This document shows positions 1 through 9,019 of a DNA stretch of 59,691 bases, piece by piece. The stretch spans positions 1-59,691 of the forward strand of contig JAIPIO010000002.1 in the NCBI GenBank assembly GCA_021734595.1. Direction: 5' to 3'. The position numbers and the translations under genes are program-made. The notes under the pieces are model-generated. The model ran no database searches, was not told the origin of the DNA, and was given only the letters and a program-made list of their open reading frames with translations. This DNA comes from Kiritimatiellales bacterium (lineage in GTDB: Bacteria; Verrucomicrobiota; Kiritimatiellia; Kiritimatiellales; Pontiellaceae). The stretch's first letter is position 1. Every line of letters begins with the position of its first letter.

Positions 1-1003
1 CTGCGACAATGGAATCCATCCCGTTGGTGGCACTGAAAACATATCCACCCGCAAGTACTGGAACGCCTGGCTGAACATTTCCCTTGTCCATCTTTCCGGT
101 GGAATTGTCCCACGCCTGATAGACCGGATTACCGTCAGCGTCGCGGGCACGCACATAATGGACACCGTCGCCAACGGCCACGAAATCACCACCGTGGTTT
201 TTGCTGTTTTCCGAAAACAGGTAGTAGACCTCCTTGCCGGTCTGCTTGTCGAACGCGCCCGGCACAGTACGGGCACCGGCTGCCAGCACATATTTATCCG
301 TCACCGCAAAGACGCCCTGCGGCGCGATTCCCGCGAAGGCCGGGGAATTATGCGGCTGGTTGCGGTAGTTCGCGTCGGCATAGTCGTTGATCCATATCTG
401 TTTGCCGGTTTCCGCGTCAAGGCAGTAGAGAAACACCCCCATGAACGGCCAGATGCCGGAAGAAAAATAGACGCGGCCATCCTCCACCACCGCGCCGCCG
501 CGCACCGGCCACATCGAGATTACCCGGCGGTTGCCCAATGCGTGCCGGCGGTCCGGCGCGGCATCGAACTTCCAGACCTTGGAACCGTCCTTCACATTGA
601 TGCAGTGGAGAAATCCGTCGTCGCACGAGATGTAGGCCCTACCCTGCCAAAGTGCGGGAGCCAACCGGACGGGACCGTCCGTAAAATAGGTCCAACGCGT
701 TTTGCCGGTGTCCACATCGATGCCGACCACCTTGTAGGCATCGTTGAACGCCAGCACCATGATTCCATCCATCACCACCGGTTCGAATTGGCGGTCGTAC
801 TGCATCAGATATTGGTTCAGCGGCGAAGGCCACGCCTGGCGGCGCGGGGAAAATTCGCGGCTCCATTGGACGTCCAGTTCGGCCGGCAGCGCCACAGGGG
901 TGTATGCCGTATGCTGTGCATCGTTCCGCCATTGCGGCCAGTCCGCAGCGCCGACACCCGTTGAAATCAGAACCAAAACCCAAACAAATAGTCTCTTCAT
1001 CAT
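1..1003 (-). CDS. PQQ-binding-like beta-propeller repeat protein, secreted, C-terminus outside window
   Basis: Minus-strand frame reads MMKRLFVWVLVLISTGVGAADWPQWRNDAQHTAY...GKTRWTYFTDGPVRLAPALWQGRAYISCDDGFLHCINVKDGSKVWKF...; signal peptide plus WPQWR and repeated propeller-blade motifs; no stop before window edge. Confidence 0.85.
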   Translation of the reverse strand, partial: MMKRLFVWVLVLISTGVGAADWPQWRNDAQHTAYTPVALPAELDVQWSREFSPRRQAWPSPLNQYLMQYDRQFEPVVMDGIMVLAFNDAYKVVGIDVDTGKTRWTYFTDGPVRLAPALWQGRAYISCDDGFLHCINVKDGSKVWKFDAAPDRRHALGNRRVISMWPVRGGAVVEDGRVYFSSGIWPFMGVFLYCLDAETGKQIWINDYADANYRNQPHNSPAFAGIAPQGVFAVTDKYVLAAGARTVPGAFDKQTGKEVYYLFSENSKNHGGDFVAVGDGVHYVRARDADGNPVYQAWDNSTGKMDKGNVQPGVPVLAGGYVFSATNGMDSIVA

Positions 1004-1161
1004 AAATTCCTTTTAAATCGGTCTTTTTATTGTAATCAGGCGTCCGTGTCGAATCCTATCGCACTGAAACGCAAGTTGCCGTCATTTTGGCATTGGAGGT
1101 TATTTAAGGAACTGATAATTTCGCGGCTTCAATTTAACCATTAACCACAGGGGGTCAGAAT

Positions 1162-2235
1162 ATGAGAGCATATAACTTCGCGGCCGGGCCGGCGATACTG
1201 CCGGAAGAAGTCCTTAAGCAAGCACAGGCGGAACTGCTGGATTACCAGGGCACCGGAATGTCCATCATGGAAATGAGCCATCGCGGCAAGGAATACAGCG
1301 CGGTGCATGCGGAAACGATCGCCAACATCAAGCAGCTGCTGAACATTCCCGAGGGCTACAGCGTACTGTTCATGACCGGCGGGGCCTCCACCCAGTTTGC
1401 GCTGATCCCGATGAACCTGCTCGGCGCAGGCCAGACGGCCGACTACACCAACTCCGGTGCGTGGGCCGCCAAGGCGATCAAGGAAGCCAAGCTGCTCGGC
1501 AGCGTCAATATTGCCGCCGATTGCGGCAAGGAGATTCCGACCCGCGTTCCATCCGTCGACGAACTGAAACTGACCGATGGTGCGGCCTACCTGCACATCA
1601 CCTCGAACGAAACGATTTCCGGTGCGCAGTGGAAGGTTTTCCCCGAACACGAAACACTGATTGCGGACATGTCGTCGGACATTCTTTCCCGCGAAATCGA
1701 CGTCTCGAAATTCGGATTGATCTACGCCGGCGCGCAGAAAAACCTTGGCCCGGCCGGCATCACCCTGGTCATCATCAAAGACGAACTTGCAAAGCGTTGC
1801 CCGGAAACCGTGCCGACCATCATGAAGTATACAACGCACATCGAGAACAACTCGCTGTTCAATACCGTGCCGACCTTCCCGGTCTACATGCTGTGTCTGA
1901 CCACCCGCTGGCTGCTGGCCAATGGCGGGATCGCAGGCATGCAGCAACGGAACGAGGAAAAAGCGGAGAAGCTTTATGCGATCATCGACGAATCCGATTT
2001 CTACACCGGCACGGCAGTCAAGGAGTACCGTTCGAACATGAACGTGACCTGGCGTCTGCCGACCGAAGAGCTCGAAGCGCAGTTCATCGCCGAAGCGGCC
2101 GCAAAGAACCTCAAAAGCCTGAAGGGTCACCGATCCGTCGGTGGAATCCGCGCATCGATCTACAATGCGTTCCCGGCGGAAGGCGTCGATGCGCTCATTT
2201 CGTTCATGAAAGAGTTTGAAGCGCAAAACGGATAA
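1162..2235 (+). CDS. serC: Phosphoserine aminotransferase
   Basis: MRAYNFAAGPAILPEEVL...GTGMSIMEMSHRGKEY...YAGAQKNLGPAGITLVIIKDEL; classic SerC motifs. Confidence 0.97.
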   Translation: MRAYNFAAGPAILPEEVLKQAQAELLDYQGTGMSIMEMSHRGKEYSAVHAETIANIKQLLNIPEGYSVLFMTGGASTQFALIPMNLLGAGQTADYTNSGAWAAKAIKEAKLLGSVNIAADCGKEIPTRVPSVDELKLTDGAAYLHITSNETISGAQWKVFPEHETLIADMSSDILSREIDVSKFGLIYAGAQKNLGPAGITLVIIKDELAKRCPETVPTIMKYTTHIENNSLFNTVPTFPVYMLCLTTRWLLANGGIAGMQQRNEEKAEKLYAIIDESDFYTGTAVKEYRSNMNVTWRLPTEELEAQFIAEAAAKNLKSLKGHRSVGGIRASIYNAFPAEGVDALISFMKEFEAQNG

Positions 2236-2261
2236 CGGTATAAACCCCGACTTCCCTGAGC

Positions 2262-2336
2262 GCGCCCATAGTTCAATGGATAGAATAGTGGCCTCCGAAG
2301 CCATTGATACAGGTTCGACTCCTGTTGGGCGCACCA
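2262..2336 (+). tRNA. tRNA-Arg (anticodon CCG), CCA encoded
   Basis: Acceptor gcgccca/tgggcgc, T-arm ggttcgactcc, anticodon loop CTCCGAA, 3' ACCA. Confidence 0.93.
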
Positions 2337-2384
2337 TTTTCCAACCAGTGGATCCGTCAGCTGACGGATCCACTGGTTGGAAAA
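2337..2384. repeat. Perfect 48-bp palindrome (composite TTCCA element) directly after tRNA-Arg CCA
   Basis: TTTTCCAACCAGTGGATCCGTCAG|CTGACGGATCCACTGGTTGGAAAA, both halves exactly complementary with no spacer. Confidence 0.95.
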
Positions 2385-2408
2385 CAAATTCTAAACGAAG
2401 GACGCACC

Positions 2409-2783
2409 ATGGCTGAAAAAGAAAAGAACACATTCGAAGACATCCAAGTCGATGCGGAAAACCTCTACAAGGAGGAATCCATAACCGACCTGAAAGTCGG
2501 CCACATCCGCAAACTGACTCCGATCAAACCCGACGGGTCGGACGACGAGTCCCGCGAGGCAATCTTTACCGCGACAACGAATATCATGACTCCGGGCGGC
2601 GCACTGCCGACCCAGGGGGATATCGAAGCCAAAACGCTTGCGGAGGCCGTTGAAAATTTTCCGAAGGCCATCAATGAAGCCGTGGAAAAACTCAAGGCCG
2701 ACATGCTCAGGATGCAGCAGGAGCAGGCCTCACAGATCATTACGCCCGACCAGCTGGGCGGAAACAGAGACATCATTATCTAA
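2409..2783 (+). CDS. Conserved hypothetical small cytoplasmic protein
   Basis: MAEKEKNTFEDIQVDAENLYKEESITDLKVGHIRKLTPI...; in-frame ATG after the palindrome, ends before a terminator. Confidence 0.8.
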   Translation: MAEKEKNTFEDIQVDAENLYKEESITDLKVGHIRKLTPIKPDGSDDESREAIFTATTNIMTPGGALPTQGDIEAKTLAEAVENFPKAINEAVEKLKADMLRMQQEQASQIITPDQLGGNRDIII

Positions 2784-2809
2784 CCGATCCGGCCAACGGC
2801 TCGAGACAG

Positions 2810-2842
2810 ACGCGTTTCCAATGGTTGGAAACGCGTTTTTTT
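2810..2842 (+). terminator. Intrinsic terminator built on a TTCCAATGGTTGGAA palindrome
   Basis: ACGCGTTTCCAATGGTTGGAAACGCGT hairpin followed by a T-run. Confidence 0.85.
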
Positions 2843-3473
2843 ATCGTGCCCATTCGCGCAGCAGCACATGCAACTCGCCAGGCGTTTCGACAACCACATC
2901 CGGCCTGGCCGTTATAAGCTGTTCCAGGGAATGAAATCCCCAGCCTACCGCGATGGATCGGACACCGGCCTCGTGCGCGTGCATGATGTCGCTGATGCAG
3001 TCGCCAATCTTAACCGTGTCAGCCAGCGGTACACCGAAGGTTTCGGAGGCCAGCCGCAGCTTGTCGGTTTTGCAGCGGGAGGTTTCCGCGCCGATTACCC
3101 GCTCGACCACATCGTCCAAGCCGTTGGCGGTCAGCACATCATGCGTCAGCGACTCAAAGTTGGAGGTAACCACCACCATGCGGCCAAGCGCCCGGGCGGA
3201 GCGCAGTACGCCGGGGATTCCCTCAAACAACCGGGTTTCAGGCGGTACACTCAGCAAAAGCTCAAACAGGCACTTCGAGTACGGTTCAAACAGGTTCTCA
3301 GGCACACCGCAACGCCTGGCAACAAACTCCCACGACATCGTATCGCAGGCACCCACCTTGGCGCGGTTGAACAGGCCGGGCAGCCCCTGCTCGTTGGCCG
3401 CCCGGTTCATCAGTGAAATGTTGTGATCGAGCGAGTCGACGATCACTCCGTCAAAGTCAAAGGCAAACAGCAT
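2841..3473 (-). CDS. HAD-family hydrolase (phosphoglycolate phosphatase-like)
   Basis: MLFAFDFDGVIVDSLDHN...VVVTSNFES...KIGDCISDIMHAHEAGVRSIAVGWG; HAD motifs I-IV. Confidence 0.88.
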   Translation of the reverse strand: MLFAFDFDGVIVDSLDHNISLMNRAANEQGLPGLFNRAKVGACDTMSWEFVARRCGVPENLFEPYSKCLFELLLSVPPETRLFEGIPGVLRSARALGRMVVVTSNFESLTHDVLTANGLDDVVERVIGAETSRCKTDKLRLASETFGVPLADTVKIGDCISDIMHAHEAGVRSIAVGWGFHSLEQLITARPDVVVETPGELHVLLREWAR

Positions 3474-3476
3474 GGG

Positions 3477-4010
3477 CTACAGCTCCGCTTTCTTTGTCTG
3501 GTAGAGCATCCATGCGGCCAGGGTCTTGGCATCCTGAATTTCCCCGTCCCGGATCATGCGGCCCATCTCTTCCTCCGTCACTATCACGGATTCAATCCTT
3601 TCGTCATCATCGAACGAGGGTGCACCCGCTTCTCCAAGCTCTGCAAAAAAGATATCAATGCGCTCGGTGCAATATCCAACGCTTGGAAAAATGGAACCCA
3701 GGTTTTCCAATCGTTGGATATCGTAGCCGGTCTCCTCCTTCAGCTCGCGCTCCGCCGACACCACCGGGTCTTCGCCGGGATCGCAGTTGCCGGCCACCAC
3801 CTCGAAGCAGATGCGTTCAACGGGCTTGCGGAACTGGCGAATAAAAACAAACCGCCCGTCCGGCAGGCGGGGAATGATGGCCACCGCCACGCCGTGCCGC
3901 ACAATCTCGCGTACCGACATGCGCCCGGTCTCCAGTTCCACATCCAGCACATCGACATTCAGGATGCGCCCTTCATATACCGTCTTTCTTGCAACAGTTT
4001 TTTCGTACAT
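3477..4010 (-). CDS. NUDIX hydrolase, ADP-ribose pyrophosphatase-like
   Basis: Nudix box GNCDPGEDPVVSAERELKEETGY; start at MYEKTVARKTVYEGRILNVDV (ORF extends to 4034). Confidence 0.9.
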   Translation of the reverse strand: MYEKTVARKTVYEGRILNVDVLDVELETGRMSVREIVRHGVAVAIIPRLPDGRFVFIRQFRKPVERICFEVVAGNCDPGEDPVVSAERELKEETGYDIQRLENLGSIFPSVGYCTERIDIFFAELGEAGAPSFDDDERIESVIVTEEEMGRMIRDGEIQDAKTLAAWMLYQTKKAEL

Positions 4011-4032
4011 TCTCACTTCCCTGTTTGATCTC

Positions 4033-5205
4033 ATGGAAAACGTGTCTTATAGTATAGAAACGATGGAGCATGCGAGAAAAGATTGGGAAAGCCGGGAAGA
4101 TATCCTGCTGGCGCCGCATGCATCGCACGCTTCAAGGAGTCTGGGCAGGAAATATGAAGAGCGGTCCCACCCGCTGCGTTCCTGCTTTGCGCGGGATCGC
4201 GACCGGATTCTGCACAGCCGCTGCTTCCGGCGGCTGGAGTACAAAACCCAGGTCTTTGTGAACGGCACCGCCGACCACTACCGCACCCGCCTGACACACA
4301 CCATGGAGATGGCTGCCGTCGGCCGCACCATTGCCCGCGTGCTGCGCGTGAACGAGGATCTGGTGGAGGCGATTGCCCTCGCCCACGACATTGGCCACAG
4401 CCCTTTTGGGCATGTGGGCGAATATGCGCTTGACGAGCTGATGGCCGACCATGGCGGTTTCGACCACAACCTGCAGAGCCTGCGCTGTGTGGAGTTGATC
4501 GAATCCCAGTATCCGGACTTCCCGGGACTGAACCTCTCATGGGAGGTTCGCGCCGGACTGCTCAAGCACGAGGCCCATATTGAAGGAGCAGAGCTTGATA
4601 AACATCCCATCGGGCCGTTCCAATCATTGGAAGCCCAGATTGCCGACATTGCCGACGACATGACCTATCATGCCCACGATGTGGATGACGGGCTTGACGC
4701 CGGCATCATGACCCTGGAGTTGCTGGAAAAAACCGAGTTCTGGAACATGGCAATTGCCCGCACCAACGAGCAGTACGCCATTTTGACCGACGACCAACGC
4801 CTGCGCATCACCATCCGCAACCTGTTGGACCTGCAGGCCGAGGATGTGATCCGGACTTCCCTGGCCAATATTGAAAAGTTCCATCTTCCCGGCATTCGGC
4901 AAGTGATGCAGGCACCTATCCGCATTGTGGACTTCAGTCCCGCCATGACCGAAATACTGGAGGCATTTTCGGCCTTTATGTTTGAAAACCTCTACTATCA
5001 CCACGGCGTGGCCGACGCCAACCAGGAAGCCACCCGTATGATGCGCAAGCTGTTCCTGCATTATGTCGAACACCCGGAAACCATGGGTCGCAAGGCACGT
5101 ACCCGATTGAAACAGGAAGGCGTGTGGCGCACGGCCTGCGACTATGTCGCCGGCTGTACCGACCGCTACGCCATCGAGGAATACCAACGGTTCGAACTAG
5201 ACTGA
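4033..5205 (+). CDS. dGTP triphosphohydrolase-like HD-domain protein
   Basis: RDRDRILHSRCFRRLEYKTQVF...DHYRTRLTHTMEMA...ALAHDIGHSPFGHVGE...SLEAQIADIADDMTYHAHD. Confidence 0.92.
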   Translation: MENVSYSIETMEHARKDWESREDILLAPHASHASRSLGRKYEERSHPLRSCFARDRDRILHSRCFRRLEYKTQVFVNGTADHYRTRLTHTMEMAAVGRTIARVLRVNEDLVEAIALAHDIGHSPFGHVGEYALDELMADHGGFDHNLQSLRCVELIESQYPDFPGLNLSWEVRAGLLKHEAHIEGAELDKHPIGPFQSLEAQIADIADDMTYHAHDVDDGLDAGIMTLELLEKTEFWNMAIARTNEQYAILTDDQRLRITIRNLLDLQAEDVIRTSLANIEKFHLPGIRQVMQAPIRIVDFSPAMTEILEAFSAFMFENLYYHHGVADANQEATRMMRKLFLHYVEHPETMGRKARTRLKQEGVWRTACDYVAGCTDRYAIEEYQRFELD

Positions 5206-5215
5206 AAGGAAGCAT

Positions 5216-5695
5216 ATGAAAAAAACAGTTGTTCTGGGTCTGCTGACCATCTGCATTGCCGGCTGTGCTGGATGGCCGCAATCCAAAATAAAACTGGCCG
5301 ATGCGGACGTCGTGATTGCCATGCAAAACAGCAGGTTCAAGCGGGGCGTGGTCGAAAAACTGACCCAGCGGCTCGAGGCTGTCAACCTCTCCTATCGTGT
5401 CGTTCAATTGAAAGAACTCCGTTCCGTCTCGGTCGAAAACCATAAGGCCGTCGTCGTGATCAACAAAATCTGGGCCTGGCACCTGAACGACACCACTTCC
5501 GAATTCCTGCTGAAGACACCGCCAGAAGCCCGGGAAAAAGTTATTCTGATCAGCACCGTTGGTCGCGAAACATGGGAGCCCGATGTGCCGGGCGTTCAAG
5601 CCATTACCTCGGCTTCCAAAAAGAGCAATCAGGATAAAGTGGTGTCCTTTGCATGGAAGAACATCGGCCGTCTCTGCGAGGGTTCCCGGCTTTAG
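5216..5695 (+). CDS. Hypothetical lipoprotein
   Basis: MKKTVVLGLLTICIAGCAGW lipobox; RBS aaaggaagc upstream. Confidence 0.75.
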   Translation: MKKTVVLGLLTICIAGCAGWPQSKIKLADADVVIAMQNSRFKRGVVEKLTQRLEAVNLSYRVVQLKELRSVSVENHKAVVVINKIWAWHLNDTTSEFLLKTPPEAREKVILISTVGRETWEPDVPGVQAITSASKKSNQDKVVSFAWKNIGRLCEGSRL

Positions 5696-6075
5696 GTCAG
5701 CGTCAGTGTTTTATCCGCCACTTTTTCGCCATCAATCCAGGTGATCAGCCGCCAGTCGCCACGTTTGTCCTCAACCGGAGCCCATATGGTGTCGCCCAGG
5801 AAAAAGCGGTAGTCGCTGGATTTAATCGTATACTCCCCGGCGAAGGGTTCGGCGGTTCTGCCGGATGGATCCTTGAACGGCGGATGCTCAATCCGGAAGG
5901 TGATTCTGCTTTTGCGTGCATTCCTGATCCGCAGGATATAACCGAATTCAACGTCCAGCTCCGCTTTGATCTCGGCGGTGATCTTGACCAGTTGCGGCAG
6001 CTCTTTGCTCTCCCGCTCCCAATGGGAGTAGAGCCCGTAGCTGTGCATCGTCACGTCTGGCTTTTTCCTTGGCAT
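5692..6075 (-). CDS. DUF3859-like protein
   Basis: SYGLYSHWERESKELPQLVKITAEIKAELDVEFGYIL...FFLGDTIWAPVEDKRGDWRL. Confidence 0.65.
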   Translation of the reverse strand: MPRKKPDVTMHSYGLYSHWERESKELPQLVKITAEIKAELDVEFGYILRIRNARKSRITFRIEHPPFKDPSGRTAEPFAGEYTIKSSDYRFFLGDTIWAPVEDKRGDWRLITWIDGEKVADKTLTLT

Positions 6076-6138
6076 AGGTTCAACGACTAATTCACACTAA
6101 TAATTATCATTAATTCAGATGCTTGCGTCCATTGGCCT

Positions 6139-6747
6139 TTATTCGCGGTTAGTTTTTTTCCTAAATGAACAACGTCCGATTTTCTTGTGTGCAAAGATAA
6201 GTTCAAAGTCGGTACGCTCTTCGTCGTCGGGAATAAAGGGATCGGTTTCCTCAAAGCGGTTATCCGCCTTAAGCAGTTCGTGGATCTCCTCAAAATACGG
6301 CAGGTGGTCGGTCGCCACATGCAGCAGACCGTTCGGTTTGAGCGTACGGTGGAGTGCGGTCATGAACAGGTCGTTGAAAAGACGGTTGTTGTGATGCCGC
6401 GCCTTCGGCCACGGGTCCGGGAAAAAGAAATAATAGTTGTCCACGCTCTCCGGAAGCATGAGGTAGTTGACGGCGTAATAGCCTTCCATGCGCAGCAACC
6501 GCACATTTTCGCGACCGGCGCGTTCGCAGAGTCGACCGCTACTGTTCACCCGCACAAGCATGCGCTCGATCCCCAGAAAGTTCACGTCTGGATATTTTCC
6601 CGAACGCGCGGCGAGGAAGCGGCCCTTGCCCGAGCCGATGTCCACTTCCAGCGGATTTTCCGGGTGCGGGAAGCAACCGGCAAAATCAAACGGCTCAAGC
6701 CAGTTTCCCGGAATCACGCGAAGTTTGGTTGGTTTTTTACTACTCAT
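6139..6747 (-). CDS. trmB: tRNA (guanine-N7-)-methyltransferase
   Basis: PLEVDIGSGKGRFLAARSGKYPDVNFLGIER...YYFFFPDPWPKARHHNNRLF. Confidence 0.95.
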   Translation of the reverse strand: MSSKKPTKLRVIPGNWLEPFDFAGCFPHPENPLEVDIGSGKGRFLAARSGKYPDVNFLGIERMLVRVNSSGRLCERAGRENVRLLRMEGYYAVNYLMLPESVDNYYFFFPDPWPKARHHNNRLFNDLFMTALHRTLKPNGLLHVATDHLPYFEEIHELLKADNRFEETDPFIPDDEERTDFELIFAHKKIGRCSFRKKTNRE

Positions 6748-6793
6748 GGGCGCATACTGTTTGGGAAATCATAGAACAGGGCAAGCAAATCCC

Positions 6794-6946
6794 ATGGGAA
6801 TATCAGATCGAGATTATATGCGGGACCGGCGGACGCAAGCGGATGTGCCAAAGCCGCGTGCACACATCAGGAAGGCAGGCAATCGCCCACCGTTCTGGCA
6901 ACGGCTCAAGTTTAGGCTATGGCTGCTCTTTCGCCGGGGGAAATAG
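6794..6946 (+). CDS. Putative 50-aa basic micro-protein
   Basis: MGISDRDYMRDRRTQADVPKPRAHIRKAGNRPPFWQRLKFRLWLLFRRGK; intergenic position, amphipathic tail. Confidence 0.4.
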   Translation: MGISDRDYMRDRRTQADVPKPRAHIRKAGNRPPFWQRLKFRLWLLFRRGK

Positions 6947-6947
6947 G

Positions 6948-6994
6948 GATCCAGCCATTGGATCCGTCGGCTGACGGATTTCCAGCAGTTGGAA
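6948..6994. repeat. Composite palindromic element, copy 2
   Basis: GATCCAGCCATTGGATCCGTCGGCTGACGGATTTCCAGCAGTTGGAA; same core as 2337-2384. Confidence 0.85.
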
Positions 6995-7000
6995 GTGAAT

Positions 7001-7936
7001 ATGAAGACACTCATCCGTCAGTTTATTTCGATTGCGCGGCTGACCGCGCTGGAGATCCTGCGCCAGCCGATTACCATCCTGCTGCTGCTAAGTTGTCTCG
7101 CACTGATCAGCCTGCTGCCGTTGCTCATCACCCATAAGCTGGGCGATTCGGACCGGATCGTCCGCGACAGCGCCCTCGCCGTGCACTTTGTCAGTGGACT
7201 GTTGCTGGGCGGTTTCGCGGCGGCATCATCGCTGGCGCGCGAGTTTCGCAGCGGAACGGTTGCAACCATTCTCAGCAAACCGGTCGGTCGTTCGCTTTTC
7301 TTCCTTTCCAAATTTGTCGGGACAGCCGCAGTGGTTCTTCTATTTTCCACGGCACTGACACTCGCCACGCTGATGAGCACCCGGGCCGGGGCCGAGCTGT
7401 TCCGGGTGGACTGGTGGGCGGAAGCGCCGCTGTTGCTTGCACCAATCATGGGCTGCGCCGGTGCCGGGTTGATCAACTTCCATTCCAACCGCTCCTTCCC
7501 CTCGACCGCCTTCATACTAATACTTGTGTTCCTCACCGCGGGCTTCCTGCTCTCCTGCGTTTCCGGCACATATGACTTGCGTATTGTCCCGCTCGGAGTA
7601 CTTATCACGCTCGCCCTGCTGATCCTCGCCTCCATATCCGTCAGCCTGACCACCCGTCTTAAACCCATATCCACGCTTGCCGTTTGCACCGCCGTTTTTT
7701 TTGCAGGACTGATGTCCGATTATCATTTCGGGCGGTTTGCAACCTCCAGCCAAGTGGCGGCTTTTCTTTATGGTATTCTGCCGAACTGGCAGAATTTCTG
7801 GCTGGTTGACGGCCTCAGCGGAACGGGCAGTGTCACCTGGAACTATGTTGCACATGCCGCGCTCTATTCCCTGCTGTATCTCTCCGGGATCCTTGCGCTC
7901 GGGCTGTCTGCGTTCCGCAGGCTGGAAGTGAAGTAG
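7001..7936 (+). CDS. ABC transporter permease-like membrane protein (ABC-2 type)
   Basis: MKTLIRQFISIARLTALEILRQPITILLLLSCLALISLLPLL...ASSLAREFRSGTVATILSKPVGRS; about 6 TM. Confidence 0.78.
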   Translation: MKTLIRQFISIARLTALEILRQPITILLLLSCLALISLLPLLITHKLGDSDRIVRDSALAVHFVSGLLLGGFAAASSLAREFRSGTVATILSKPVGRSLFFLSKFVGTAAVVLLFSTALTLATLMSTRAGAELFRVDWWAEAPLLLAPIMGCAGAGLINFHSNRSFPSTAFILILVFLTAGFLLSCVSGTYDLRIVPLGVLITLALLILASISVSLTTRLKPISTLAVCTAVFFAGLMSDYHFGRFATSSQVAAFLYGILPNWQNFWLVDGLSGTGSVTWNYVAHAALYSLLYLSGILALGLSAFRRLEVK

Positions 7937-7937
7937 C

Positions 7938-8240
7938 TTATTTGAAACCCTGAAGTACCCAGTTGATCCCCCACCCCAAGGCAACCGGGCCGATTCCCGC
8001 CGCAGCAAAGAGCGCTGCATTACCGTCCCATGGTTTGAGCAGAAAGGCCACGATGGCAACCCAGGCAATGGAAACAAAGAAGGCCAGCCGCAGGTAGCCG
8101 GTGGATTTCGCAGACTTGCCGACTGCGCCTCCGCCCCCCGTCGCAGGGGACCCCGCCCGTCGCCTCATCATCCGCGGACCCAGAAACAGCGCGAGCACGG
8201 CAATAACCAGTATGATGATTTCCTTAATTCCCGGCGACAT
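7938..8240 (-). CDS. Hypothetical small membrane protein
   Basis: MSPGIKEIIILVIAVLALFLGPRMM...; hydrophobic segments. Confidence 0.65.
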   Translation of the reverse strand: MSPGIKEIIILVIAVLALFLGPRMMRRRAGSPATGGGGAVGKSAKSTGYLRLAFFVSIAWVAIVAFLLKPWDGNAALFAAAGIGPVALGWGINWVLQGFK

Positions 8241-8448
8241 TCAGTTCCTTTTCCACGTTGCACCACTCTACAGTTGAATCCATCCTTGGAATATAGAGGC
8301 CGCCATACACGGCATTCAACATTTATATGCGCTTTTCCGCAATTGCCACGAATTGAATTTCGTGATTTAATTAATTCCAATCAGGCTAATAAAATGTATA
8401 TTTCCCGTTCTGTTACTGGCAGAATTGATGTGGTGGGGATTGGCTGTT

Positions 8449-9018
8449 ATGAAAAGATTTTTATGGACATTCTTGTTCATTGCGGTGATGGGAGCGGTCG
8501 CATCCGCGCGCATAGGCGAAACGCTTGAAGAGTGCGACCAGCGCTACGGTACGCGCACCAAAGCTGAACTGAATGAGGAAGGCAACGGAACCGTTTACTA
8601 CAAAAAGAACGAATTGAGCATTATTGTCCACATCTATGCCGGCTATTGCGATCTGATCCGCTATCAGCCCGGCGGGCCACTGGTGCGTATTGATTTGGAA
8701 GTGGCCGAATATCTGCGGAATATCAACGGACGCAGCAAACAATGGATTGCCACCCGCCCCGGTGTGATGCCCAGCCAAATGTCCGGCGGCGACAAGGGAG
8801 ATGACAGGAAGAACAGCTCGTCAAGCAGCAAAAAAAGCAACAAATCGTACAAGCCCGCCAGAAAAGCGCCCATCGAGCCTAAAGCGGCAAGGCAGTACTA
8901 TTGGGTAACGTCCGACGAAAAGATCGAAGCCACGTTCACAGTCTCTTCGGGAATGCTGGAAGTAAAGTCCATCCGCGGAACCATCGTAATGAAAAACATG
9001 ATTGTTGAAGGTCTGTAA
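8449..9018 (+). CDS. Hypothetical secreted protein, paralog of the next CDS
   Basis: MKRFLWTFLFIAVMGAVASARIGETLEECDQRYGTRTKAELNEEGNGTVYYKKNELSIIVHIYAG. Confidence 0.75.
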   Translation: MKRFLWTFLFIAVMGAVASARIGETLEECDQRYGTRTKAELNEEGNGTVYYKKNELSIIVHIYAGYCDLIRYQPGGPLVRIDLEVAEYLRNINGRSKQWIATRPGVMPSQMSGGDKGDDRKNSSSSSKKSNKSYKPARKAPIEPKAARQYYWVTSDEKIEATFTVSSGMLEVKSIRGTIVMKNMIVEGL

Positions 9019-9019
9019 T

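Noticed and set aside
1141-2433. 430-aa minus-strand ORF opposite serC
   Set aside because: Antisense shadow ORF of a well-supported serC; no recognisable domain and it also crosses the tRNA.
5692-5695. 4-nt overlap of convergent stop codons
   Set aside because: Common in compact genomes; no functional implication.
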